In this document: positions 1-11,600 of the stretch, piece after piece
Layout of the letters: each line of letters begins with the position of its first letter
Numbering within the stretch: the stretch's first letter is position 1
From: Bacteroidetes bacterium HGW-Bacteroidetes-5
Lineage (GTDB): Bacteria > Bacteroidota > Bacteroidia > Bacteroidales > UBA932
Length of the DNA stretch: 64,000 nt
Assembly (NCBI GenBank): GCA_002842515.1
Contig: PHDC01000001.1
Span: forward strand, 992,001-1,056,000
Direction: 5' to 3'
Translations under genes and position numbers: made by a program
Notes under the pieces: model-generated
Seen by the model: the letters and a program-made list of their open reading frames with translations, nothing else
What the model was told of the DNA's origin: nothing
The model's database searches: none

Positions 1-1131
1 AGAACCTGTGTTGAGGCTATGGCTGCAACACTCGGCCACACACAATCTCTTCACACAAATGCGCTTGACGAGGCTATTGCGCTGCCAACAGATTTCTCTG
101 CGCGTATTGCAAGAAATACACAGATATATATCCAGGAGGAGACTCAAATAACAAAATCTCTGGACCCTTGGGCAGGATCATACTTTGTTGAGAAGCTCAC
201 TGCAGAGATTGCAGAGAGAGCCTGGGGCCATATTGAGGAGGTAGAGAAGCTGGGCGGTATGGCAAAAGCCATCGAGACCGGAATCCCTAAACTTCGTATC
301 GAGGAGGCTGCTGCCCGCAAACAGGCAAGAATTGACTCACACCTGGATACAATTGTGGGTCTTAACAAATACCGTCTGGAGAAGGAAGATCCTTTAGAGA
401 TTCTGGATGTAGATAATACAAAGGTTCGTGAATCACAAATCGAAAGGCTTAAAGAGCTTCGCGCAAACCGTGACGAGGCCAAGGTTAAAGCTGCTCTGGC
501 TGCAATTACAAAAGCTGCAGCAGAAAAGAGTGGTAACTTACTGGAGCTTGCTATTGAGGCGGCAAAGGTGAGAGCAACCCTTGGAGAGATATCGGATGCC
601 TGCGAGGCTGTTGCCGGAAGATACAAAGCAATAATTCGAATGAATACAGGTGTTTACTCAAGTGAGGTTAAGAATGATGCCGAATTTGACAAAGCAAAAA
701 AACTGGTTGCAGAGTTTGCACAAAAAGAGGGACGCCAACCTCGGGTAATGATTGCCAAGCTTGGTCAGGACGGTCACGATCGCGGGGCCAAGGTTGTAGC
801 AACCGGGTATGCAGACTGCGGTTTTGATGTAGATATGGGGCCTCTGTTCCAGACACCGGAAGAGGCTGCCAAGCAGGCAGTAGAGAACGATGTTCACATT
901 GTTGGAGTATCTTCTCTGGCTGCCGGTCACAAAACCCTTGTTCCACAAATTATGAGCGAGCTAAAAAAACTGGGCCGCGAAGATATTATGGTAATTGTAG
1001 GGGGCGTTATCCCTGCACAGGACTACGATGCACTCTACAAAGCCGGTGCAGTGGCTATTTTCGGCCCCGGTACCACCATCGCCTCTGCCGCCATTAAACT
1101 GATGGAGTTGCTTTTGCAAAAATTTGAGTAA
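1..1131 (+). CDS. scpA: Methylmalonyl-CoA mutase large subunit, C-terminal part (5' end outside window)
   Basis: This is the adenosylcobalamin-dependent isomerase that interconverts succinyl-CoA and (R)-methylmalonyl-CoA in propionate/succinate metabolism, acting in the cytoplasm as a heterodimer with a small subunit. The reading frame is open from base 1, so the gene starts upstream. The visible part holds the end of the TIM-barrel substrate domain (the stretch reading [20 protein letters not shown] is highly typical) and the complete B12-binding domain, with the cobalt-ligand motif DGHDRG encoded at 769-786 and the GGVIPAQD and FGPGT elements near the C-terminus. The small subunit gene is presumably upstream. 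A hairpin terminator follows. Identification is secure; only the N-terminal half is missing because of the window edge. Confidence 0.95.
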   Translation, partial: RTCVEAMAATLGHTQSLHTNALDEAIALPTDFSARIARNTQIYIQEETQITKSLDPWAGSYFVEKLTAEIAERAWGHIEEVEKLGGMAKAIETGIPKLRIEEAAARKQARIDSHLDTIVGLNKYRLEKEDPLEILDVDNTKVRESQIERLKELRANRDEAKVKAALAAITKAAAEKSGNLLELAIEAAKVRATLGEISDACEAVAGRYKAIIRMNTGVYSSEVKNDAEFDKAKKLVAEFAQKEGRQPRVMIAKLGQDGHDRGAKVVATGYADCGFDVDMGPLFQTPEEAAKQAVENDVHIVGVSSLAAGHKTLVPQIMSELKKLGREDIMVIVGGVIPAQDYDALYKAGAVAIFGPGTTIASAAIKLMELLLQKFE

Positions 1132-1198
1132 CCTAACTACACAAGTCTTGAACTTGCAGTATTAAAGCATTATAATGAATGTTTTATGATTACAAAAC

Positions 1199-1242
1199 CC
1201 TTCGCACAGTGGTTAACATCCTATGTTGCGAAGGTTTTTTTT
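1199..1242. terminator. Bidirectional intrinsic terminator between mutase and RND operon
   Basis: An 8-bp perfect stem CCTTCGCA (1199-1206) / TGCGAAGG (1227-1234) is followed by eight T on the plus strand and preceded by four A. It sits between two convergent genes. The plus-strand T tract runs into the stop codon of the minus-strand adaptor gene, so it most clearly serves the mutase and probably also ends the RND operon. Confidence 0.8.
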
Positions 1243-2353
1243 ATTCAATTTGTATGTTATACACTCCATTAATCAAATATTTGTTTGATGGGAGTTGTTC
1301 TTTCAACTCAATGTAATTGTTAGCTTTACGGCCCGTGGTTACTTTTAGTCTTTTGAAATAATAAATTGAATCAATCTCTTTTTCATAAATTAAAATATAT
1401 GAGTCATTTTCAGTATTGATAATTGCTGCCTCTGGAGCCGATAAAACCGAATCTACGGCAGTAAAAACCTCGCCTTCGACAAATTGATTGTTTATAATAT
1501 TAATATCGTTAGGATTTGATATTACTGCATAACACTCTATAGATTTAGAATCACGCATTATGTTTTTCCCTACAGAGTTTATTATTGCTTTATATCTCTT
1601 AGACTTATTCCCGTTTAAGTAGAACTCCACTGTCTGCCCGGATTTTATTTTATCAATACTTTTCTCAAAGACAAAGAGTCTTAATTGAAAAGATCTGTGG
1701 TCAATAATATCTGCAATATTTTGTTGAGGTTCAACATATTGACCAATTAAAGTATTAACACTTGAAACAAATCCATTGATAGGAGATTTTATAGTATAAG
1801 AGGAATAAAATTCACCTTTTTCAATTTTCGAAACATCAAGCCCCATACTTTCAAGCGTGATTTTTAATGCTTTATACTTTGCATTTTCGGCATAATAACT
1901 ACTTTCGGCATAAGTAAACTCTTTCTGAGTTGCGATATTCTCATCAAACAAATCCTTAGCCCTTAGATAATCACTTTTCAACCTTGAAACAATAGCCGAC
2001 GACTCTGCAAAATCTTTTTGCTGGTTGATAAATTCATTTCCGGAAACTTCAAACATTGCTGATCCTTTGCTAATTATTTGTCCAGGGTTAGAATAAATTT
2101 TATCTATTATCCCAGGCAGAGGCAAACTGATTTGTGCTTGCCCGTTAACTGACGGAGTAATTGTACCTGTGAAATAAATTACATCGGCAAATGGTGAGAA
2201 CACAAGCTCTCCTATCACCATTTTTTCCGATTCAAATTGTAGTTTAGTAATTTCAATAAGTCCAGAATCGCTATTGTTGGTTTGTTGCGGGTTGCTTTTG
2301 CACGATAATATTATCACACTAAAAACGAATGCTTTAATTATTATTTTTTTCAT
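1241..2353 (-). CDS. RND efflux periplasmic adaptor lipoprotein (CusB/CzcB type)
   Basis: A 370-residue membrane-fusion protein that should bridge the RND pump and its outer-membrane channel. The N-terminus is a lipoprotein signal with lipobox residues LSC (Cys at residue 18) followed by a polar Asn/Ser-rich linker. The rest shows the HlyD-like order: a beta-barrel/lipoyl half-motif (QISLPLPGIIDKIYSNPGQ), a helical hairpin of about 70 residues rich in Lys/Glu/Ala, the second lipoyl half (INGFVSSVNTLIGQYVEPQQ) and a C-terminal membrane-proximal domain. It lies 13 nt downstream of the pump gene on the same strand, so the two are one operon. The substrate (copper/silver or zinc/cobalt/cadmium) cannot be told from the sequence; no Met- or His-rich metal-binding tail is visible. 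Confidence 0.88.
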   Translation of the reverse strand: MKKIIIKAFVFSVIILSCKSNPQQTNNSDSGLIEITKLQFESEKMVIGELVFSPFADVIYFTGTITPSVNGQAQISLPLPGIIDKIYSNPGQIISKGSAMFEVSGNEFINQQKDFAESSAIVSRLKSDYLRAKDLFDENIATQKEFTYAESSYYAENAKYKALKITLESMGLDVSKIEKGEFYSSYTIKSPINGFVSSVNTLIGQYVEPQQNIADIIDHRSFQLRLFVFEKSIDKIKSGQTVEFYLNGNKSKRYKAIINSVGKNIMRDSKSIECYAVISNPNDINIINNQFVEGEVFTAVDSVLSAPEAAIINTENDSYILIYEKEIDSIYYFKRLKVTTGRKANNYIELKEQLPSNKYLINGVYNIQIE

Positions 2354-2366
2354 ACTTTTTTACTGC

Positions 2367-5300
2367 TTACTGTGAAAAATAAATTAATTCTGAAGTTGTT
2401 TGATTGTAATTCAAAATATTAGCCAAGTAATCTAACTGAATCTGTATTGCAGTTTCGTAACTGGTTACAAACTGATAAAAGTCTATTTCGCCAAATTGAT
2501 ATGATTTTAATGCGGTTTTCATTATTTCATTCATTAAAGGCTCTCCCGATAATTCAAAATTATCAAGCAAAACTTTGAATTTATGATGATTACTCAATAA
2601 CAAGTTTAACTGATTATTTATTAATGTTAATTCGTTTTCTCTCAATAACCCTTTAGCGTTAGCAGAAAGTTTTGCTGCATTAACTCTGGCTTTTGAACCT
2701 CTATGAAACAAAGGGAGAGCAATACCCACTTGAAATCCGTGGTAATACTTACCATTTTCATATTTATTTGAACCTAAAAAATAGTTCGCGGAAAAATCCG
2801 GCAGCATTTTACTCTTTTCAACCCGAACCAGTGAATGAGAATATTCGTTCTCTTTTTTCAATAAATCAAAAATTGGCAAAGCATTTGGTGTCTCAATAAT
2901 TTCCGGCAAAATCTCTATTGCTATTGGAATAGTAAAATCAGTTTTTTTATTCATCAAAACTTTTAAACGATTATAATCATTATCAATATCAACTTTTAAG
3001 GCGTTTAGTTGAATTGAAATTTGGGTTTTTTTAGCCTTAATATTTAATACTTCGAGCTTATTGATATCTCCTATTTTTGCTCTCTTCTCAGAATTTGCAA
3101 TCAATACATCATAAAGACTATCCAAGGTATAATACAATTTTTGTTTATTCAATAGAAATTGAAAATTGAAATATGAAAAGGCGATATTCTTTTTAAGATT
3201 GTTTTTTTCAATATTCAGATTTGCTTCTGCTATTGAAACCTCAATTTGCCTTGACTTGCTTTCCGCCGAATAGAGTGTAGGAAAGCTAAAACTTTGCTCC
3301 AAGCTCCAAACGTTTAATGGATAACCATTTTCAGCGATATTATTTTGGTCTGTACCATAGCTAAAAATGGTTTTATCGGGAGCAAATGCTGTCTTTTTTA
3401 ACACTTTGCTCTCTTCTACTTTAAGCATATAAGCAGCAATTTGCTTATTATTCTGTAATGCTGTATCGATGGCTTCACTCAATTTCAAACCGGAATTCTG
3501 TCCAAATGAAGAAATTGCAGGTACACCAAGCAGAAATAATGTAATGAGGGTTTTGGAACGAATAAAACGTAATGGAAATAATTTTATCCCTTTGACATTA
3601 TAAAAAATTTCAAAAAGCAAAGGTAAGGCAATCATTGTCAACATAGTAGAAGTAATTAGCCCTCCAATTACTACCGTAGCAAGCGGGCGTTGAACTTCGG
3701 CTCCGGCACCGGTTGAAATAGCCATTGGCAAAAATCCCATTGCGGCAGCTCCTGCAGTGAGCAGTACCGGTCGCAAACGATTTTTTGTTCCGGTGAGTAT
3801 TAATTCACGAATATTTGTCATTCCCTGATGTTGTAACTCCTTCAAATGCTCAATAAGCACAATGCCGTTTAGCACTGCAATACCAAAGAGTGCAATAAAA
3901 CCAATACCTGCAGAGATGCTGAAAGGCATCCCCCTAATCCAAAGCAGAAATACTCCACCAACTGTTGCTAAAGGGATTGCAGTAAAAATCATAATTGCAT
4001 CTTTAAATGACTTGAATGCAAAATGTAGAAAAATAAATATTAAAATTAGAGCAACAGGTACTGCAATCATTAACCGGTTAGACGCATTTTGCAGATTCTC
4101 AAATTGTCCGCCATATTGAATATAATTGCCGGCTTTGAGTTTAATATTTTTATCAATTTTGTGTTGAATATCAACAATAACAGATTGTAAATCGCGGTTT
4201 CGTACATTAACACTTACCACTACCCTGCGATGAGCATTATCGTGCGATATTTTAGCAGGACCTTGGGTGTACTGAATTTCGGCAAGCTCACTTAGGGGTA
4301 TCATTTGACCGGTTGAAACAGGTACCTGAAGTTGACGAATATCGTCAATATCTGTTCTGTATTGGTGATCAAATCGCATCACCATATCAAATCTTTTTTC
4401 ACCCTCGAAAATTACGCCTGCTGTTTTCCCGCCAAACGCTGCAGATAAAAACGTGTTCAAAGTATTAACATCTACACCGTGATAAGCTATTTTACTTCTA
4501 TTGTAATTAACTTTTATTTGGGGCAATCCTGCGGTTTTTTCCATAATTACATCACTTGCACCTGGCACATCTTCAATAAGATTTTTAATCTCAAGCGCTT
4601 TTTGGTTGATGTAGTCGAGGTCTTCACCGAATATTTTAATGGCAATATCTGAACGGACACCTGTGATTAATTCATTAAAACGCATCTCAATGGGTTGTGT
4701 AAATTCGTATTCAACCCCGGGAATTACAGAAAGTGCCTCTTTGAATTTATCGGCTAACTCTTCTTTACTACTAGCAGAAGTCCACAATTTTTTAGGTTTG
4801 AGTTTAATAATCATATCAATCTCTTCCATTGACATAGGGTCTGTAGGTACTTCTGCGGCGCCTATTCTGGAGACAATCTGATCTACTTCTTCGGGAAATT
4901 TTTCTATTAAAATATTCTCCATCTTGGTAGTCATTTCAACGGTTTTAGTGAGGGAGGTTCCTGTTTTTAAAACAGGTTGTATGACAAAGTCTCCCTCATC
5001 AAGTGTTGGTACAAATTCACCACCAATTCGTGTAAACATTAACCCTGTAAGTAATAACGAAACAATAGCTGCACCAAGCACTAAGCGTTTATGACAGCAG
5101 GACCACTTAATTACCGGGGAATACAAATTATGGACCTTGTCCATAATCCAATCTGAAATATTTTTTTTCTTAGTTTTTGCAGGTTTTAAAAAAAGCGCCG
5201 AAGCTACAGGTAGCCAGGTAAGCCCTAATATCATTGCACCAATTATGGCGAAAGAGAAAGACAATGCCATTGGGCGAAACATCTTGCCTTCGACACCACT

Positions 5301-6710
5301 TAATGACAAGATGGGAATGAAAACTATAAGAATAATAACCTGTCCAAAAATAGCCGATTTCATCATTCGTGAAGCACCGGCAATAGAAATATTGTCCATT
5401 AATGTTTGTTGTTCACCATTCTGAGTCATAAGAATGTCCTCTTTTTGTAAGGACATTTTTATTACAATAAATTCAACAATGATAACGGCCCCATCGATGA
5501 TAATACCAAAATCGAGCGCCCCTAGACTCATTAAGTTGGCGTCAATACCAAAAACATACATCATTCCTATTGTGAACAATAATGCCAAGGGTATCATTGA
5601 TGCAATTACCATTGCCGATCGAAAGTTCCCTAAAAGCAAAATAACAATAAGTAATACGATGATAGCGCCAAGGATCAGGTTTTCAACTACTGTGAATGTT
5701 GTTTTGGAAATAAGTTCACTCCTTTCAAGTATAGGATTGATAAAAATACCTTCCGGTAAATTTTTCTGGATTTCGGCTACTCTGGCCTTTACTTCGTTAA
5801 TAACAACTTTTGAATTTGCATTTTTTAACATCATAATCTGACCAAGCACTGTTTCGCCCTTACCATTAGCAGTAATAGCTCCAAAACGGTTAGCATAACC
5901 AAACTTAACTTTTGCCAAATCTTTTACAAAAATTGCCGTTCCCGCACTATTCTTAACCAATATGTTTTCAATATCTTCTAAAGACCTAGCCTGTCCGTCG
6001 CCCCTGATAAAATAACTTTGATTTGTTTTTTCAATATATGACCCCCCCGTTATACTATTATTGTTTTCGAGTGCATCATAAATCTCCATTAAGCTTATAT
6101 TAAGACTTTTAATTCTAGAGGGAGAGATAGAAACTTCGTATTGTTTTAAATATCCACCCCAGCTGTTTATCTCAACTACACCATTTATTCCCGATAAGCG
6201 TCTTTTTATTATCCAGTCTTGAATTGTCCGTAAATCCATAGGGGTATATTTCTCCCTGAATTCTGGTTTTATATCTACAATATATTGGTAAATCTCGCCT
6301 AACCCTGTGGTTATTGGCCCCATTTCCGGTGATCCGTAAGCTTCCGGTATGTTAGCCGATGCCGTTTTTATTTTTTCGGCAATTAGTTGCCTGGGTAAAT
6401 AAGTTCCCATATTTTCGGCAAAAACCACTGTAACAACCGAAATCCCAAATTTTGATATGGAGCGTATCTCTTTAACGCCCGGCAGATTAGCCATCTCCAT
6501 CTCTACAGGCGTAGTAATAAACTGCTCAATCTCCTGGGTAGATAAACTACCTGAGGTGGTGATAACCTGAATCTGATTATTTGTAATATCAGGAACCGCA
6601 CCTACTGGGATATTTAAAACGGCAAAGAGGCCAAATGCGGCAATAGTTAATGTAAATAGAATTACTATCAGTTTATTCTTTACGCTAAAATCAATTATTT
6701 TTTCTAACAT
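2367..6710 (-). CDS. CusA/CzcA-family RND heavy-metal efflux pump fused to a TolC-like domain
   Basis: A proton-driven inner-membrane RND exporter of the heavy-metal subfamily. At 1447 residues it is about 400 longer than a standard CusA. Residues 1 to about 1040 form the pump: first transmembrane helix at 11-32, a periplasmic porter loop starting with PVGAVPDITNNQIQV, central membrane helices (FGIIIDGAVIIVEF carries the conserved acidic relay residue), a second porter loop and a final helix bundle. About residues 1070-1447 are a TolC/CusC-type outer-membrane factor (KLSEAIDTALQNN start, two helical-hairpin repeats). Between them, about 1053-1071, is a hydrophobic stretch ending AISSFGQ that looks like a retained signal peptide. 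Pump-TolC fusions of this size are known in Bacteroidota. Adaptor gene follows immediately. Metal specificity is not determined. Confidence 0.92.
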   Translation of the reverse strand: MLEKIIDFSVKNKLIVILFTLTIAAFGLFAVLNIPVGAVPDITNNQIQVITTSGSLSTQEIEQFITTPVEMEMANLPGVKEIRSISKFGISVVTVVFAENMGTYLPRQLIAEKIKTASANIPEAYGSPEMGPITTGLGEIYQYIVDIKPEFREKYTPMDLRTIQDWIIKRRLSGINGVVEINSWGGYLKQYEVSISPSRIKSLNISLMEIYDALENNNSITGGSYIEKTNQSYFIRGDGQARSLEDIENILVKNSAGTAIFVKDLAKVKFGYANRFGAITANGKGETVLGQIMMLKNANSKVVINEVKARVAEIQKNLPEGIFINPILERSELISKTTFTVVENLILGAIIVLLIVILLLGNFRSAMVIASMIPLALLFTIGMMYVFGIDANLMSLGALDFGIIIDGAVIIVEFIVIKMSLQKEDILMTQNGEQQTLMDNISIAGASRMMKSAIFGQVIILIVFIPILSLSGVEGKMFRPMALSFSFAIIGAMILGLTWLPVASALFLKPAKTKKKNISDWIMDKVHNLYSPVIKWSCCHKRLVLGAAIVSLLLTGLMFTRIGGEFVPTLDEGDFVIQPVLKTGTSLTKTVEMTTKMENILIEKFPEEVDQIVSRIGAAEVPTDPMSMEEIDMIIKLKPKKLWTSASSKEELADKFKEALSVIPGVEYEFTQPIEMRFNELITGVRSDIAIKIFGEDLDYINQKALEIKNLIEDVPGASDVIMEKTAGLPQIKVNYNRSKIAYHGVDVNTLNTFLSAAFGGKTAGVIFEGEKRFDMVMRFDHQYRTDIDDIRQLQVPVSTGQMIPLSELAEIQYTQGPAKISHDNAHRRVVVSVNVRNRDLQSVIVDIQHKIDKNIKLKAGNYIQYGGQFENLQNASNRLMIAVPVALILIFIFLHFAFKSFKDAIMIFTAIPLATVGGVFLLWIRGMPFSISAGIGFIALFGIAVLNGIVLIEHLKELQHQGMTNIRELILTGTKNRLRPVLLTAGAAAMGFLPMAISTGAGAEVQRPLATVVIGGLITSTMLTMIALPLLFEIFYNVKGIKLFPLRFIRSKTLITLFLLGVPAISSFGQNSGLKLSEAIDTALQNNKQIAAYMLKVEESKVLKKTAFAPDKTIFSYGTDQNNIAENGYPLNVWSLEQSFSFPTLYSAESKSRQIEVSIAEANLNIEKNNLKKNIAFSYFNFQFLLNKQKLYYTLDSLYDVLIANSEKRAKIGDINKLEVLNIKAKKTQISIQLNALKVDIDNDYNRLKVLMNKKTDFTIPIAIEILPEIIETPNALPIFDLLKKENEYSHSLVRVEKSKMLPDFSANYFLGSNKYENGKYYHGFQVGIALPLFHRGSKARVNAAKLSANAKGLLRENELTLINNQLNLLLSNHHKFKVLLDNFELSGEPLMNEIMKTALKSYQFGEIDFYQFVTSYETAIQIQLDYLANILNYNQTTSELIYFSQ

Positions 6711-6912
6711 ATCGACATAGTTATATGATTTGAATAAATATACCTAATTAATTTCTTTTATTGGTAAATTTACAAAAAACTCACTTAATAAGAAATAATC
6801 AGATTGTCTAATATTTGGGAATTGATCCGAATTCTTTAGGGAGGGCTAGCTCAAAACTGTTATTATTATAAACAACCGTAAAAAGTAGAAAATATTTACA
6901 AAGTAGGCTTAT

Positions 6913-7506
6913 ATGATTATGCTTAAAAAATCCCTTGAACAGGAATTTTTTGAGAATGCTTTTAATCTACATTATGAGCGGCTAGTGGTATATATCTACC
7001 GTTACTGCAAAGATTGGGGTGCGTCAGAAAATCTGGCTCAGGATACATTCATTACTTTTTGGGGAAATTTATCTAAGGTAGATTTTGACAGAACCCCTCT
7101 ACCCTTTCTTTTAATGGTGGCAAAAAACAAAACTCTCAATTATCTGAACAGAGAAATTGTAAAAACCAAACATAAAACTCATCTGCATAACAGTGAGATG
7201 CTGATATCATCCCGAGCTTTGGAGTGCAGCACACTGGATGATGTACACTTTAGAGAGATTGAACTTATTGTCAATAAGAGTATGTCTGAGATGGCGCCAA
7301 AAACAAAGGAGTTCTTTCAATTGAGCCGATACAGATGTAAGAAAAACGACGAGATTGCCGGAATTATGGGAGTTTCTGTTAAAACCGTAGAGTATAGAAT
7401 TATGTCTGCACTAAGGATTCTTCGCAAAAATCTAAAAGACTATTTCCCGGAATATGTTGGTGAAAACAATAAAGAAGTTAAGAACATTAAAGCAAATCAA
7501 CAATGA
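6913..7506 (+). CDS. ECF RNA polymerase sigma factor (Bacteroidota FecI-like family)
   Basis: A 197-residue extracytoplasmic-function sigma factor. Sigma region 2 is recognisable at roughly residues 15-85 (FNLHYERLVVYIYRYC ... LAQDTFITFW) and region 4 at roughly 125-185, with the helix-turn-helix NDEIAGIMGVSVKTVEYRI. The next gene, an anti-sigma factor, overlaps it by the ATGA at 7503-7506, so the two are translationally coupled. In this family the sigma factor drives the adjacent SusC/SusD genes when the outer-membrane receptor signals through the anti-sigma factor. A second in-frame ATG at 6919 is an equally possible start. Confidence 0.93.
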   Translation: MIMLKKSLEQEFFENAFNLHYERLVVYIYRYCKDWGASENLAQDTFITFWGNLSKVDFDRTPLPFLLMVAKNKTLNYLNREIVKTKHKTHLHNSEMLISSRALECSTLDDVHFREIELIVNKSMSEMAPKTKEFFQLSRYRCKKNDEIAGIMGVSVKTVEYRIMSALRILRKNLKDYFPEYVGENNKEVKNIKANQQ

Positions 7507-8585
7507 ACAAGAGATTACTAATCAGGAATATAGTTGGTGAAACTACAGAAAGTGAGAGACTGGAAGTGAAAGAATGGATATCTGAATGTAAGAATAATGA
7601 ATCCTATTATATAGATTTAATGAACCTTATTATTTCTCAGGACTTACTTAAAGAGAATTACAACTCAATTTCCGGAGAGGAGTTAAAAGAGAGGATGCTA
7701 GTAGTAAAAGAAAAAATAAGGATTAAGGAGGAACAAACAGTAATAACTTCTTATCCCCAAGAAAAAAATAACGGCATAAGATTTTATCTAGCTGTGGCTG
7801 TTGCAGCCTCTACTCTTTTATTTGTATCTGTTTTAATTAATATTTATCAGTTCAGTTCAAAGGAGGAGAGTGTCAAAAATACATCTCTGGCATTTGTGTC
7901 TAAAACAGATGTTATAAACACTTTTTATACTGAGAGGGGAGTTAAAGGTAAAATTGTGCTGGCAGACAGTACGATTGTATGGCTTAACTCAGATTCAAGA
8001 ATTATATATCCGGAACACTTTGCAGATGACTCCCGGGAGATAAAATTTGAAGGAGAAGGGTTTTTTGAGGTAAAAAAGAGTAGTGAACGGCCGATGATAG
8101 TCACCACTTCAAAGGGTATGTCAGTCAAAGTTCTGGGCACCAAATTCCATATCCGTTCTTACAACAATGATGAAACAGAACAAGCTACACTTTTTTCGGG
8201 CAAGATACAATTGGCGAAGGTGGTTAAAGGAGAGGGCGGCAATATGGAACAGCGGATAATTGAGATGATTCCTAATGAGGTGGTTATATTCGACAAAAGC
8301 GGCGTTCAATCAATTAATCACAATGCCGATACCACCAAGAAAGTTGCCTGGAAAAAAGGTGAACTCCTTTTTGAAGAGACACCTATGAGCGAGGTATTGA
8401 AGATGCTGGAGAGATGGCACGGAGCAAAAATTATTGTAACAGATAACTCTGTCCTGAGGTATCGCTTTACAGGATCATTTAACTCTGAGTCTCTGGTTCA
8501 GATACTGGAACTTATTAAGTTCACCTCACCGGTAGATTATAATATTATTGATAATAAAGTCTATTTGAAAGTAAGAAAAATTTAA
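7503..8585 (+). CDS. FecR-family anti-sigma factor
   Basis: A 360-residue single-span inner-membrane regulator. The cytoplasmic N-terminal about 90 residues bind the sigma factor; a hydrophobic helix lies at about 93-113 (FYLAVAVAASTLLFVSVLIN). The periplasmic part contains the FecR core (GVKGKIVLADSTIVWLNSDS, then EGEGFFEVKKS and VLGTKFHIRSYNNDE) and a C-terminal STN-like segment (FEETPMSEVLKMLERWHGAKI) typical of Bacteroidota FecR proteins. It should pass a signal from the N-terminal extension of the SusC protein encoded 57 nt downstream to the sigma factor encoded upstream. Confidence 0.93.
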   Translation: MNKRLLIRNIVGETTESERLEVKEWISECKNNESYYIDLMNLIISQDLLKENYNSISGEELKERMLVVKEKIRIKEEQTVITSYPQEKNNGIRFYLAVAVAASTLLFVSVLINIYQFSSKEESVKNTSLAFVSKTDVINTFYTERGVKGKIVLADSTIVWLNSDSRIIYPEHFADDSREIKFEGEGFFEVKKSSERPMIVTTSKGMSVKVLGTKFHIRSYNNDETEQATLFSGKIQLAKVVKGEGGNMEQRIIEMIPNEVVIFDKSGVQSINHNADTTKKVAWKKGELLFEETPMSEVLKMLERWHGAKIIVTDNSVLRYRFTGSFNSESLVQILELIKFTSPVDYNIIDNKVYLKVRKI

Positions 8586-8642
8586 AATTTAGGGATGCAC
8601 CACCACTAACTTGTTATAGTTATAAAACCTAATTTTTAACTT

Positions 8643-11600
8643 ATGAATAAAAAACTTAATTGTGTACTAACAAAACATAGGCTACTTTATGTTTTGTTTT
8701 TTTGTTTATTCTCGCTGGGCGTGGCCGCACAAAGTAACATTACACTTGATATGACGAACAAGCCCCTCAAAGAGGTACTGGCTGCCATTACACAAGCTAC
8801 AGAGTATAAATTTGTCTACTCCGATGTTCTTAAGGAGATTAATGAGCCTGTAACTATTAAATGCATTAACCAGAACCTGACTTCTGTTCTTAACCAGCTA
8901 TTTGGTGACAAGAAAATTATTTATAGGATAGAGGGAAAAAATATAGCTCTATCTCCTGCAACACTTTCACCAGTGGTATCCCAGGAAAAATTATTATTGG
9001 TAAAGGGTGTGGTTTCGGATGAGGCAGGAGACCCTATCCCCGGAGTGTCCATTAGGAACAGGAGCAGCAACAAATTCGTTTCGAGCGATCTTAAAGGAAA
9101 TTTCCAGATTGAAGCAAAGGAGGGAGATGCTCTTATTTTTTCTTCAATAGGAATGGAGACCAAAGAGGTTAAGGTGGGAAAGAGTAGCAACCTAAATATA
9201 ACTCTTACCACAAGTATTACCTTTTTGGAAAATGTAGTGGTAACTGGATATCAGGGGATACCTAAAGAGAGAGTCACAGGTTCAATTTCATCTGTCTCCT
9301 CAAAAAAGATAGAGGAGCGTTACACCACAAATATTTTGAACAACCTAGAGGGTCGGGTAGCGGGATTGAGTACATATGGAGGCAAAACCACCATTCGTGG
9401 AACAAGCTCTCTATATGCAGAGACAAATCCTTTGCTTGTAATAGACGGAATGCCTGTTGAGGGCAAAATGCAGGATATTAACCCCTATGATGTAGAAAGT
9501 ATTAACGTTCTGAAAGATGCTGCTTCAACGGCTATTTACGGGGCGCGTGCATCAAACGGTATAATCGTAATCACAACAAAAAACGCACGTAAAAAAGGTA
9601 AAATTGATATAGATTTCTCTACCAATCTCTCTGTTTTTGAGAAAAAGAATTTGGATTATGCCGATAACTTTTATATGAATGCCGGGCAACAGGTTAAAGT
9701 AGAATCTGATTATTATGAATACTATTTCTTCAACAATAACGGTGAAATTTCAAATCCTATAGCTGCAACCGAGTCACATATTGAGGGTGGTACAAACGGC
9801 ATATCTCCCATTCATTATGCATATTATCAACTTGCTACCAATAAGATTACCCGCGATCAGCTAAATAACGTTCTGAATGGTTTAAAGAAAAACAATTTTG
9901 CAAAGGAATATGGAGAAGCAATTTACAAACGTCAGGTCAGGCAGCAATATAACCTATCTTTACGCAACAACTCCGAGAAATTTCAAAGCAACCTAATTTT
10001 TAACTATAGAACAGATAATAACGGAATTATTAACGGGGGACAGAACCAATTAAACATCAGTTATAAAGGAGTTTATGAGGTAGCTCCTTGGCTAACTGCA
10101 ACTTTTGGAATTAACGGGATTTACAACAAAGCCAAAGAGGCCGGTTATGACGTGAATTCAAACCACACTAATATATGGGCACATCCTGCATATGAAACTC
10201 TTTATAAAAGTGATGGTTCTATAAAGCCATATTACTATTGGTACAACGGTAACCAATACTGGAGCAGCAAGAGTGAAGAGGGTCTTTATGATCTAGGTGT
10301 AAACATTATAAATGAATTCTATAACAACATCCAATCCACAGACCGTCAGAATACACGTTACCACGGTAATCTGCTTTTCAAATTATTTAAGGGTCTCACA
10401 ACAAATATCCAATACATATATGAAAATGAGCATGCTACAACTAAATGGCATGCCAATACAGAGAGCCACGTTGCGCGTTCTATAAGAAATGCTTATACCA
10501 CTCTTGAAGACGGTAAGATAACATATCTCACCCCACGCACAGGGGGCATGTTACGAACTACAAATACCGATGGCAGTTACTGGACAGCACGGGGTCAGAT
10601 TGACTATTCCAACACTTTTGGGAAACATACTGTGACTGCCCTTGCAGGTCTGGAGTTTAGACAGACAAAGCAAAATGGTACAAAATCACTTGTTTTAGGT
10701 TACGATGAACAGTTACAAAATAGCTCCACACAAACAATTGACTTTGGATCGCTTAGTCAATTAACGTTAGCTCCCTATTATATGTTAGGCACATACCCTG
10801 CAAATCAATTCGTATTCAATCCATATTTCCGTGACGGAATGGGAATCATATTAGAACAGTTTCACCGTTATGGATCGGGATATGCAAACTTTACATATAC
10901 ATATGATGAAAAGTATAATCTATTTGGCTCTTTACGTAAAGATTATGCCGATGTTTACGGTCTTAATTCAAAATTTCGCGGGAAACCACTTTGGTCAGTT
11001 GGAGTAGGATGGAATATTCACAATGAATCATTCGCAAAAAATATAAGTTGGATAAACTTCTTAAAGTTGCGTGCAAGCTATGGTGTAACAGGTAATATTT
11101 ATCAGGGAGCTACTAGCTATATGACTGCAAGTTCTACAAATTTTAACCAATATACAAATCAACCGTATAGTGAAGTTGAAAGTCCCGCAAACCCTAATCT
11201 GAAGTGGGAGCAGAGTAGAACTACAAACATAGGAGTTGATTACTCTCTTGCAGATAATCGTTTACGTGGAACAATTGATCTGTACAATAAAGTGGGAAAA
11301 GATATTTTTTCGAATAAAACTCTTGACCCAACGACTGGTTTTACCTCTATGTTTGCAAATATTGCAAGTATGCATAACAAAGGAGTTGAGATAACAGTTA
11401 ATTACGATTGGTTCCGTGAATTAAAACCGGGCAGCTTTAGCTGGACAACTGGTTTGACCTTCTCTTACAATCAGAACAAGGTAACAGATGTTGAAAACGC
11501 TTCTACAAATGCTGTAGAACTAATAGATAATCCATATCGTATAGGTTACCCAACAAGCGCCCTATGGTCATGGCGTTTTGCCGGAATCAGTGATGAGGCC

